Shown one piece after another: positions 1 to 10,242 of a stretch of 64,000 nucleotides of DNA. The notes under the pieces were generated by a model. That model saw nothing but the letters and a program-made list of their open reading frames with translations. It was not told the DNA's origin and searched no databases. Source of the DNA: Rhizopus sp. PT2906 (Eukaryota > Mucoromycota > Mucoromycetes > Mucorales > Rhizopodaceae); the NCBI GenBank assembly GCA_025529335.1, contig JAMYHX010000070.1:1-64000 (forward strand), read 5' to 3'. Each line of letters opens with the position of its first letter. Within the stretch, counting starts at the first letter, position 1. A program made the translations under genes and the position numbers.

Positions 1-285
1 TTCATTGATGAATCAGGGTTTCATATCAATATGCGAAAGAATTACGCGTGGTCTAGAAAATCAGAGCGTGCAGTTGTTAAGCTACCTCAGACAAGAGCTG
101 CTTCTCATACAATCATCGGTGCTATATCTACAAAAGGTGTCATTCATATTGCGTTGAGAAAGCCTCCTCCACCACCTGCGAAAGATACAAAGAAACGTGC
201 GAGGGACAATAAAGGCAAGAAGAGGGCAGTTACGGCAGTCGAGGAAGAGGCCGACACTACAAAGCTGCAATTCATTTGTGATTGA
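1..285 (+). pseudogene. Tc1/mariner-type transposase fragment, cut by left edge
   Basis: The frame is open from base 1 and reads FIDESGFH at once, which is the first catalytic-aspartate motif of DDE_3 (Tc1/mariner/IS630) transposases. It continues through a typical core segment (KNYAWSRKSERAV) and stops at 283-285, before the second and third acidic residues. The end of the frame is low-complexity and Lys/Arg-rich, and the expected DNAxIH-like motif is not found downstream. I infer a 3'-truncated, inactive copy whose 5' half lies outside the window. The first 78 bases recur inverted at 1393-1470, so the two copies belong to one family. Confidence 0.75.
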
Positions 286-872
286 GCAAATACCATCAAA
301 AGAATTTAAACAATAGCAACTCAAGAGCTTGACAAAGTCTTTACTTTTCACTCTGACCGAAGAATACTCTTTTTTTTTGTATGAAACGAAGAAAATTCGT
401 CAGTATCACGAGCTTCTCCTAACAAATGTGTAATCACATTTGCCAGAAAATGCACATAAGATCACAGAAATAATTTAATACCTCATTTTAGCAACTTCTT
501 TAAGATTAGGATCGTTCTTAAAAGATTTATTGAGCATGTTTTCCGCTATAGAAAAATGAGACTTTTGTAAAAGGAACTGACCATGTGAAAGAAAATAATA
601 GTTTATAATGCTTACTTTATTTCATAATAATCCAAACTAGTTATAAAACAGGTCGAAACAGCTTTGGCTATATATGTGTTTATAAAAGTATCAAATACCC
701 ATCAAACTTTCCGAAAATGTGTATGTGTATACCATTATTGTAATGTATGCAACATTTTTTGAAAGCATCCAAACAAAGTATTTATTAAGTATTTCTCTAG
801 AAAAAAAAATTGTGAAAAGTTAGAATAAGCCCTCCTTTTGTTATTCCTTGTATTCGAGGAAAAAGACAGCTT
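286..872. other. intergenic, no gene seen
   Basis: AT-rich sequence with stops in all frames and A/T homopolymers. No continuation of the transposase catalytic core could be read here. Confidence 0.6.
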
Positions 873-1048
873 CCCACTCGTAGCTGGGTGTCTAGTTAAA
901 GGCAAACTGCAGCCACAAATTTCTCCGGCGTAGGGCAGGGTTCATCTGTGTCTTTTTCCCACAACGGCAAGGCACTGCTCCCACTCGTAGCTGGGTGTCT
1001 AGTTAAAGACAAACTGCAGCCACAAATTTCTCCGGCGTAGGGCAGGGT
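873..1048. repeat. 69-bp direct repeat, two copies 107 bp apart
   Basis: A GC-richer block at 873-941 (it begins CCCACTCGTAGCTGGGTGTC) recurs almost exactly at 980-1048. I see one difference, GGC versus GAC near the middle. The 38 bp between the copies is not repeated. Composition differs sharply from the AT-rich surroundings, so it is probably a fragment of a dispersed element, tandemly duplicated. Confidence 0.85.
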
Positions 1049-1385
1049 AAATGTGTACTTTACCATTGTGTTTTTCAAATACAAAAAAGTATAGAAACGT
1101 AAAATAAGGACTTATCTTAAAATCATTTGTCTTGTTTTTGCTGTTAATCAATAAGGATTGCTAGGATTGCACAGCAATAAGATGTTTCTTTTAGAGTAGG
1201 AATCAGGACATGCTGAACAGAGACGTACCCTAACATAAAGACATTTAGTTTGGTAGCAATTTAGAATAAAGTTATAAAAGTAGAATATATAATTGTCGTT
1301 TGAAATGGTTAAAAGAAAAGAAAAAAAATGATGACGAATAAGTCTACTAGACAATTTTATTTGACGTAGTTGTTCGGTGCACTAG
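1049..1385. other. intergenic, nothing recognised
   Basis: AT-rich spacer between the direct repeat and the inverted transposase piece. I see no coding or RNA signal. Confidence 0.55.
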
Positions 1386-2105
1386 TTAGCCTACAACTGC
1401 ACGCTCTGATTTTCTAGACCACGCGTAATTCTTTCGCATATTGATATGAAACCCTGATTCATCAATGAAAATACAGTTTTTCGTGAAGTCAGCATCTGAA
1501 TCCTTCCATTTCATAAACCACTCGTATCTCTCTTGTAGGTTTTCAGGACTATTGCGTTTCTCAGACTCGAAATGTGGTTTTTTGACTGACAGGTTACAAG
1601 TTTCGTTCATGTGCTTATGAATGGCTGATTTTGTAAGCGAAAAATCCTCAAAGGATTTAGTCAAACTTTCAACTACATCACAAACAGTAACCTGTGGATC
1701 GTCATCAACGAGGTCCAAGACGTGAGCTTTGTGTTCCTCTGTGAAGTTGTTTGGGCGTCCTGGATTTCTGGTTGATTTTTTGATCGGCACTTCACCAGTC
1801 TCTTCGTAGCTTCTCCACCATCGCTGAGCAGTTCGTTCTTCGACACCTAATTCTCTCCCGACCACAGCGGCATACCTCTGTCCCACAGGTAATTCGATCA
1901 TACGATCGATGAACGTCGTCCTCTGATTAATGCCATAGTCTGCATTTGTCCTCTTTGAGGCAACTTTCACTGGCTTTGAAGTAGTTGACTTTTTGTTTTC
2001 AGTTGGTTGTTTTTCCAATGGCTTATTCTTCATATAAGAAGAATGATCAACCAAAGTTTCAAGAATAATATTGGGATCGTCGATAGTTGACATGACATCT
2101 TCCAT
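1386..2105 (-). pseudogene. Tc1/mariner transposase, N-terminal half
   Basis: A 239-codon frame. The N-terminus is Lys/Ser-rich. It is followed by a helix-turn-helix segment (about residues 70-130, containing RTAQRWWRSYEETG and NPGRPNNF) and a second HTH-like part around KSAIHKHMNE. The DDE motif FIDESGFH sits near residue 215. The frame ends right after SERAVV, where the sequence breaks off at about 1392. Family members continue for roughly 150 further residues with the second Asp and the third acidic residue, so this copy lacks most of the catalytic domain. Its last 26 codons match the plus-strand copy at 1-78 in inverted orientation. The 22-bp array just upstream of its start may be part of the element's terminus. 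Confidence 0.8.
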
Positions 2106-2247
2106 TGGATCATACGTTAATTGACCGTTTTCATTATAAATATTGTTTGTCCATCTTCATAAAAAAAAGAGTTCTTCATCTCGTAAGGCTACAATAGACA
2201 TTATAAGAAAGAGATAATCAAAAGCTTCCTCAGAAAAACTAAGAGGG

Positions 2248-2418
2248 GACATTTTATTCCTATGGCAGCGAAAACTTATTTCTGATTGGACGACATTTTG
2301 TTCTTGTGAGAGCGAAATTTAATTCCTGATTGGCCGACACTTTACTTCTAATTAAGCGACATTTTATTTCTGATTGGGCGACATTTTGTTCGGCCCGGAC
2401 GACATAATTTATTGGATC
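2248..2418. repeat. 22-bp degenerate tandem array, about 7.5 units
   Basis: Units start at 2248, 2270, 2292, 2314, 2336, 2358, 2380 and 2401. The consensus is close to GACATTTTATTTCTGATTGG followed by two variable bases. Spacing is exactly 22 bp except for one 21-bp unit. It lies about 140 bp upstream of the minus-strand transposase start, where a terminal or subterminal repeat would be expected. I infer a repeat bound by the transposase. It could instead be an unrelated minisatellite. Confidence 0.8.
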
Positions 2419-2600
2419 AACTGTAAAAGACAGTTATTTGAAACCAATTGCCTTGGACCTTCGCTGGGTATCAAAGCAACACGCTGTGACTCCGCTTGTA
2501 GCGGACAATGATGTGAATAGAAAAAGCGAAAACTATTCCCACACCTAAGGTCGGCAAACAGTCAGCATTTACCGACCACAGCCCTCAAGTCCACAATGGT

Positions 2601-2819
2601 GTGTGCATGCTCCTCTTTGTGGGAATAAAAGTAGAAGGTAAAAGAGAAGAGCTTTACTGGGAAGGCTTTATCCAAATGAAGGCGGTTATTAACAAAGCTA
2701 GCTCAAAAGGATTCAACAGCGCGCTGATCTGTGGGGCTATTTTTGAAGGTAAACTACAGATTATTTTTAGTTATTCTCAGCATTTAGTTTATGTAGAGCT
2801 TGTCGAAAATTTATATTAG
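2601..2819 (+). pseudogene. possible relic of the lineage-specific nuclease-like family
   Basis: A 72-codon frame without a convincing start. Its core (VGIKVEG, then FIQMKAVINKASSKGF, then SALICGAIFEGKL) has the same order of elements as the clearer copy at 46292-46989: a strand with ExK-like spacing, an amphipathic helix, then a strand ending in a Gly. The match is weak and based on pattern only. It could be a chance ORF. Confidence 0.25.
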
Positions 2820-3987
2820 ATGGACCACATGAATCAAGCCAAACACAAAATGGTATAAATAATGAAATGAGTTCTGCTCGTGAGTATGTACAGACTACTT
2901 GGGTTAGGAAAACTCATTTTACGTTGATCAGCAATCAAGACAACGCCTTCCAGCTATAGAAGATATCAAACTCAACATGGAAACATGTCGCTCGTGACAT
3001 AGATTTTCAGAGCTTGTGCAATTTTACCTTGTGGTATACACTCTGAACTAGTCAAAGAGGCCGAGTGCGCTACAAGAGGCGTTCTCAAAATAAAAAAAAT
3101 CCTAATATGACTGGAAAACGTTCCATATCTGAGCTCAGTTATTATAAAGAATTGAGTACTGTAGGAAAGATCTATAGTCACATCCACGCTTTCGGTTCTG
3201 TAGCAAAATTACTTTATGATTTTCACCTAAATTGACTGCATACAGCTGAGCACAAAACCAAATACGTATATTTTCTCATGAGTAAATAAACCTTATCTAA
3301 ACATGGAATACAACAAGGCAAGCATTTGATGTTGACATTTATTCATGTCATTGGACCAAAAATTGTTTACTTTAAGTTGCTTCCATGGGAATAGATTAGG
3401 CATAAGAAAAATCTTTTCTGAGTTTAAAGTCAAAAGATATTTTGGGTGAGCATACTAATGTTACACTGTAAAAGAAAAAGAAGTAAGGCAAAATGTTTAA
3501 ACGGTAGCAGGGTGTGTTTCTATTTGCATATATAGAATAAGGGGGTCTGTTCTCTCTTATTTCCTTTTTCTTCAAATGGAAACAAGGTTGAACAAGATGG
3601 GTGCCCAAATATAAGCATAGGAATATAGGTAATTAATTTACACAACATTTTAGCATCTAACCAAGTCCGATAGAATGGAAAAATATAGGTGGATCAAATT
3701 GTAAGAATACAGAAAAAAGGGGGGCTAGGACCCTCCTTTTGTACTATAGCACCAATGGCAAGCCATCAAATCAAAGTAGAGCAGATCCATTAGCATATCA
3801 AAGGTAAGTAACCGCGTGTTTTAAATAGTCATCTTCAAATTGTCTATTCTTCTTTTTTTGTTTGTTTAATTAAAAAGTACAATGTATTACAGGGCTGTCA
3901 TATGCTACAAAAGATCTTTTTGTATCTCTTTCATCTCTTCTGGTTCATTTCTTTTCTTTTCTCTATTGTAAATAATGCTCATATAAC
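2820..3987. other. intergenic, promoter side of the 7TM gene
   Basis: No sustained frame or recognisable RNA. The last 100 bases are T/C-rich, as is usual for promoters in this window. Confidence 0.5.
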
Positions 3988-5516
3988 ATGTCTTTTACAT
4001 CTGATTCGTATTGGATTCTTTGTGAAAATGATGACCATTGTCATTGTGATTGGAGAGTGAATATTTTTAACTGCGAAGAAAAGGGGGCTGTTTTAAACAT
4101 GTATGTCGCCAATCTGATATGGTCTGCCATTCTACTCATACCAGGTAAACACATATTTAGATCTGCGTCAGCCTTAACTCACCACCATACACAGGCACTA
4201 GCATCTTTATTTACCGAGTGTTTTATAAAAAGCAACCTATATTTGATCGAGTGCCTTTTACCTATTTTATGCGTCCTAGACCAATAGAGTCGATGCTACT
4301 TTTTGGTTTATTATTTAATTTATGTAGGTTATCACATATTGTCTCTATTTCTTACTAAACATTCTACAAATCAGTACGACTTATTAATATGGCTATTTTG
4401 ATCACAGACGTCGTGCCTAACCCTATTTTCAGAGGATGTAGGTAATAGTTTGATCTGATCCAACCATAACTAATCTTATATTAGTTTTTTATGAACTTCC
4501 TTGGCAAGTTGGTCTCTGCGCACTAGCTTGCTACGTCTTTGGCATTGCTCACACGGTCTCAAGGGTAGGTTAAGCTAATGGCTGATATGAAGTATATGAC
4601 TAATATAGTATTTATGATAGAGTAACAGAATCATAAAAATAGGAAATTTTTTCACTTCACTAAAAGTGGACATTGTCTACACATGCTTGATATCTTTCCC
4701 TTTTGTTACCAATAATATCTGCTCGGTTGCAGCCGCAATTTATGCTGAAAAAAAAGAGTTTTTAAAATTCAGAATATTCACATCAATACTTTATTATCTT
4801 TGGACCATTTACTGTCTTGTTCTGGCCGCATCCACACTATATTTTGGTCTTGGACTTCTCTATATTCTCAAGTTTCATTTAAAGAATCAAGCCGGTCAGC
4901 ATGAGTCGGTTATTGCAAAGGTTAAACATGCAATGTTCAAGGTAATAAACTGACCTTCCAAAAGCAATAGAATCTAATCATTTGAGAATTTAGGTGAAAA
5001 TGATTTTGTATAATATTATAATTTGCCTTGTGGTATTTGCCGTGATCAAATGTTTATATGGAACATTTAGACAAGAAATATTAAAAAACAAAACATACAG
5101 CCTCCTCATGGCAGCTTTTTGGACCTTTGATGGTACTATTGCTTCAGCCTTTGTTGTGATAATTCTGCTTGTCAAGTAAGTTTAATAATTGATAATACCT
5201 CCCATTCTTTATCTAAACAGCTTATGTGTCGCCTAGTCCTAAAGCAGTTACACCATTTAATTACTCCTCTGCCTCCGAGAGTTCTGAAAGCCTTCAGCCA
5301 TCTCTTGACAAATATGAAAGCATACACATTAATGAATCTATTACAGGCTTTCATAAAACAAGATCAACATTTACGCATGCTGACTATGAAGAGCAGCAAA
5401 ACTATTATAATTTGGTAACAGAGAATGCTAGACACAAGTCGCTACAAAAGAACCGAAAGGGTTCCTATAGCAATAGCCAATCAAGTGAACAGCCTGCACA
5501 ACCAATTTATTATTAA
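3988..5516 (+). CDS. seven-transmembrane receptor-like membrane protein
   Basis: A multi-exon gene rebuilt by reading splice sites. Exons are 3988-4144, 4195-4323, 4375-4437, 4485 to about 4570, about 4640-4941, 4994-5175 and 5237-5516. The introns are 50-70 bp with GT/AG ends, and most of the first ones sit in the same phase. The product has a short Cys-containing N-terminus, then seven hydrophobic helices: around NLIWSAILLIPG, MLLFGLLFNLL, LCALACYVFGIAH, CLISFPFVTNNICS, LYYLWTIYCLVLAAS, IIICLVVFAVI and IASAFVVIILLV. It ends in a Ser-rich hydrophilic tail of about 95 residues. The topology fits a GPCR-like protein with a cytosolic tail, but I recognise no specific family motif. The exon 4/5 junction is uncertain. 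An AATAAA-like signal lies shortly after the stop. Confidence 0.6.
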
Positions 5517-6663
5517 TCTTGTATGTATTTTATACCATTTACTTAATAAATAAAAATGTAATTAAGAATAATAAAGATAATCATGTAAATCTTGATACAT
5601 CAAATTATAGAAAAGATCAATGGTTTTGTTCAGCAAGAGAGATGCACTCTTGATTTAGAGATTCAGCACATTTTGCACATCTCCCCTTGCAAATCAAAAT
5701 TCAGTAACTGGTTCTCTTGCAGTGTAACATGTGAATTTCTCTTTATCTATAAATAAATCCGAATAGATGTGTTTCCCCCAATACATGGGCACTTACAAGC
5801 AATCTATTGTTGCATTGTGATAAATTTTGAAAACAACACATTTAAACTTCCGATTAAAATACAATTTTTTAAGGCTAAACTTTTTTGAGATTCTTCGAGA
5901 TCGAGCGCTAGACATACAATTTATTTGCTTGTGGATAGACGAATACACAATGAGATACTTTGGTTTTTCTATAAAATGCTTTATCTATGACTGAGGTTGA
6001 ATCCAGCTTTTCTCCTGTATTTATCGAACCATCATCAAAGAAAAAGAGGCCGTGTATTTTACATCTACCCACAAAAAAAAAAAAAAAAAAAAAACTGCTT
6101 GCAGTGTTCAATCTCGAAGCGTCTTGAACAATATCACAGCTGTCTTATTTTGTGCAGATCTTATCAGACTGAGATGCAAAATATTCTGGACTATAAATAC
6201 TTCGATTTGGTGTACCCAAGCATGCTGTTTACTTTTCACAAAAGGGAGACTTTCTGACTGTAGCGTTCATACGTTATATCTTATTGGCTGCATTAGATGT
6301 TTGCGTAAATAAAGTATAGAGTTTTACGCCATTTCATTGGACATTTATGAATGTTGCTCTTTCATCTCTTCAAAACGAGAATATGCTTGCACGTAAGCTG
6401 GGCGACAGTCAAGATTATAGTAGGCGTATGCGCCATCATTAATGTATTACAGATGAAAAATAATAAGATCCAATGATGAATCAAGAACAGAAGAAGAAAA
6501 AAAAAGGTTTCATAATTTTGTGTCATTAGTTGCCATGGTAGCGTGTTGTTATGCCTATTTTGTGCGCCCTCTAGGTTCGCACCATTTTTTTCCATTTGAA
6601 AAAGGTTTTCTTTTCTTTTTGTTGTTGAAAAGAGGATAATGCATAATATCTTTTAAACAAACC
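5517..6663. other. intergenic between two plus-strand genes
   Basis: 3' flank of the 7TM gene, with AATAAATAAA near 5545. It contains an A-homopolymer of about 20 at 6071-6092 and short, unsupported frames. No gene is recognised. Confidence 0.5.
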
Positions 6664-9493
6664 ATGAGTCGTTCTTTTAATCAACCATCTAGCCCATATA
6701 GTCAACCTACCAGTCCTTATAACACACTTGGAAGCTCTTTTAGTCAGCAAGATCTCGCCGATGAGTGGGAAGAAGCATACAATCACAAACATACCAAATC
6801 AACTCGATCCAACTTTAATGCCATTTTTAGTGACGATGAAGATGATCACGTACATAAATCCATACAAGTCCAACACGATGTGTTAACTTCGGGCTATATG
6901 GATCCCGTCTTGAGTTCATCTACATATCATATACATCAAGCAGATAACGCTTTATCAACCTTGAAGCATGTTGTTCTAGAAGAAGGATGGAAAAAAGCTC
7001 TGAAGCATAAGAGTGGTGTAGTCGTTCATATGAAGAATGGTATGCACAAGGGAGACAAGATACCTATATTTAAAGGTGAAGCCATCCTTCAGGGGTTCTC
7101 GCCACAAGCTATATTTTACGTGATCGGTATGCGTAAATTATGGGATGAGCAGTAAGGAAGATGAAGATCAATACTATATTAGGAAAGAAGCTTAATTTGC
7201 TTTTCTGAAAGATATGAAGATGGAAATCTTGTTGAAAACCTAAATGATACAACATCGCTTACATACGAAATCATGAAGCCAACAGCAACAAGCAAGTAAA
7301 ATAAGCATGAATTATAAAGTTAACGTGTTGATTGTTTAACCCCGCCTTACTCTTCGCAGAACAAGGGACTTGGCACTGGTAGAGAAGATCGAATGTACAT
7401 CGAACGGTGCCATCATCTTTGCCTGTACAAGCGTAGAAACTCCCAAGATACCAAGAGTCAGTGGCAGAAATCGAATGAACATTAAGGTTCGAACATACCA
7501 AGAAGAAGAAAAAAAAAAAAGAGAATTCTAACTTGGTTTTAAGCTTCAAGGATGGATATTGGAGCCCTTACATGGGGGCCCACAACCAGCAACAAAGGTT
7601 GTTTTTGTCATACAGGAAAGCACAAAAGGATGGATGCCTGGGTTCGCCAAGAAGACGTTGGCAAGACGTCCGCTTGTGATTGCTAAAGTGGCCGAATATC
7701 TAGAAAAGAAAACGGAACGTATGAAAGCACAAGCAAAGCAAGCTATTTATTCAGGGCATAGTAGAAGACCATCAGTCATGAGCTATTACACAGCACCATC
7801 TGGTCCTCCTCCGCCACCACCTCATCATCCACCTCGACATACCAATATTAATAATAATAACCATAATAGAATCAATATGAATAACTCATTATCTTCAACA
7901 TCTTCTCCTACCATCCGTTCGTCACCCGAATTATCTCAGAAGCCTATCCTTTTAAATAAACCACCTACCCCTCCTTATCAAAGAAAGCATATCACATTTG
8001 CAGAAGACGAGCAAGACTCAGCAGCAACATCAAACGCTGTAAATAAGATTACCCCTAAACCCCTATATCCTTTACATCGTCATCCAATACAAAAGGTTGA
8101 AGGCCTGCAGCTACTAAAAAAGCTAGTAGCTACTACTGATTACTGGACACTCGTCAAGCAAGTAGGCGATACAAAATGCTATAAATTTAATAGCACTTTA
8201 GAAGAAGATGATAGAGTATTGCCTTTTGTAAGAGTTGATGGCATAATTCATGGTCAATGGACAGTTGAGCAAATTTGTTCTGCTATCAATTGTTTTGGAT
8301 CAAGAAAAGTTTGTAAATATAATGCACTAAAAGAAGTTATTCCATATTAAATCTCTTATTTCTTAATACAGGGGACACATTGTTTGAAGATGGCAAGACA
8401 ATTGAACGCTTCAGTCAAAAAGACTATCTAGTTCACTGGTTCCTTGGAAATAGCAAATTACTTCTGGCAGATACCGATTTATCTGCAATCACAACCCTCG
8501 AAACAGATCCCGCAAACGGTACGGTCTACACAGCAACGATGAGCGTGGTTGATACTCAGATTCCACCTGATCCACTCGAGGAACGTATACGAGCACAGAC
8601 TGATCTCTATGGTTGGGTGCTTACTCCAAAGGTAGACAGTCAAGGACAGACAAGCTCAGTTCAAGCTCAATTTGTTTATAATATGGATTTCAAATATCCT
8701 GTCCCAAGGCCTGTATTAGAGGCATGGAAAGATGCGTCTATGCAGTCTATCGATCATCTGCAGAACTATTTACAGCAACATGGATGTCCACCTTACATTC
8801 GTCGAGTAGCTGGTAAAGTCACGGCAGAGACATTTGACCATGAAACAAAAGAGTATCAAGTGGCCTATACAGTCAAACACCAACCATCAAATGCTTACCG
8901 AACAAGAAAGCGACAAGACAGCATTTGGTGCACAGACATTCGTTTTTACCGAGACATGTTTCCACATGGTGTCGATATCCGGGTTATTCCTGAACACTCA
9001 ACGCGTAGTGAAGTACTTATGGACCATTGTACGATCAAAGTGTTTACAATTGATGAGTCTATGGATAGTAAACAGGTGACGCTCATACTGAAGCCATTAT
9101 TGGATGATGCCTTTGATTGTACAATGTATAGATACAACAACGTGTTATCTCAGCCTCCTGTTAAGCAGTTGGATAAAAAAGAAGAGAAAGAGGAACAAAA
9201 GGAAGAGTTAAAGGCACCTGATTCCTCAGCAGAACAAGTATCTACAGATGCTCTGGCAGCCCCTGGTAATATTCTCCTCCAAATGATGTTTTTATACATT
9301 TCTAACCAAATATACTATAGATGATTCTATAAAAGTGCCAAAGGGTTACTTGCTTATTTCTGAGCATCAGAATAACAATATTATCGTGATTAGTGATGAA
9401 CTATCATTTAACAGCCAACAAATATCTGTGATATTTATTGCAATGGTCCTTTGCTATTACATGGGAAAGTTTACTTCATGTAATTCTTGTTAA
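6664..9493 (+). CDS. double START-domain protein with C-terminal membrane anchor
   Basis: Six exons keep one frame: 6664-7151, 7212-7295, 7360-7486, 7544-8312, 8372-9265 and 9321-9493, for 844 aa. The N-terminal 80 residues are Ser/Pro/Gln-rich. The first START (StAR-related lipid transfer) domain spans about 95-310, with EEGWKKALKHKSGVVVHM, RDLALVEKIEC and VSGRNRMNIKLQGWILEPL. A linker with polyproline and Asn-rich tracts follows. A second START domain lies at about 425-690, with LLKKLVATTDYWTLVKQVGDTKCYK, VWDTLFEDGKTIERF and DLYGWVLTP. After an acidic Lys/Glu stretch, the last exon encodes a hydrophobic segment (ISVIFIAMVLCYYMG) four to ten residues from the end. START domains carry lipids between membranes. 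I infer a tail-anchored lipid-transfer or tethering protein. The ligand cannot be read from sequence. Confidence 0.8.
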
Positions 9494-9554
9494 TTTATTT
9501 CAAAATGTGTCGAACAATAAAAGAAATCTCTATCTTTTTCTTTCTTCCTTCCTT

Positions 9555-9907
9555 TTATGCGCTGGCCTTTTCTTCAATGATGTTCAATTTCTGTACATTG
9601 GAATTGGCTGCATTGACGGCATCCTTCTTTTGCTTTTGTCTCAGTTGAGCTTGTTTTAATTCTTCAGCTTTAATACGAGTGATACGGGCAAACTCTTTGG
9701 TGTGGTGAAGACATTCCAGATAATCATCACGTTGAGCAAGACATTGTTGAGGAAGATCAGCAGAAGCATAACACTTGTTGAACTCTTGCCAAAAGTGGAA
9801 GCATCGTCCACGACCTGCATTAAAAAAGTAGAAGGTGAGTACATGAACAAAGACAATGCTTATTTAATGAGAACATTACCACCGTCTAAACCGAAACCAG
9901 AAGACAT
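9555..9907 (-). CDS. NADH dehydrogenase subunit NDUFS5-like, twin CX9C protein
   Basis: Two exons (9880-9907 and 9555-9814) joined across a 65-bp intron give 95 residues that start MSSGFGLDGGRGRCFHF. The two CX9C motifs are CFHFWQEFNKC and CLAQRDDYLEC, the signature of twin-CX9C intermembrane-space proteins imported by Mia40. The GRC start and the second CX9C followed by a Lys/Gln-rich helix match the NDUFS5 (15 kDa, PFFD) accessory subunit of respiratory complex I, and the length fits too. It is convergent with the START gene; the two stop codons lie about 60 bp apart. The first exon is only 28 bases, so single-frame gene finding would miss the true start. Other twin-CX9C proteins are the alternative. 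Confidence 0.8.
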
Positions 9908-10242
9908 GATTTAATAAAGACTAATACAACAAGAAAATAATTTTTTACTTGACCGGGACAAGAAGCCCATATAAACTCCGTGACGTAGTTACGGAGATTA
10001 GATTTGGCCCTAATAAGGAAACAGGAGCAAGGTACTAAAGTGTTGGACAAATGATCAACAGCGCGGTAGAAGTATGAAGTAAGGGCAAAGATGTATCATG
10101 CATAGACTGACTGAACTAAACCTTATTTTACAAAAAGTGCATAAATGCCTTTTTTTATTGATATATAGTGTCAAAATGTATATATGAGGAAGAGGTATTA
10201 ATGAAGGAGGTATAATTTTTATATGAATGCGAGTGGTGTATT
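9908..10242. other. intergenic, nothing recognised
   Basis: Spacer holding the promoter of the complex I gene and the 3' flank of the spectraplakin gene. No coding signal is seen. Confidence 0.5.

Noticed and set aside
6071..6092. A20 run as a retrotransposon tail
   Set aside because: No element sequence upstream that I can recognise and no flanking duplication visible.
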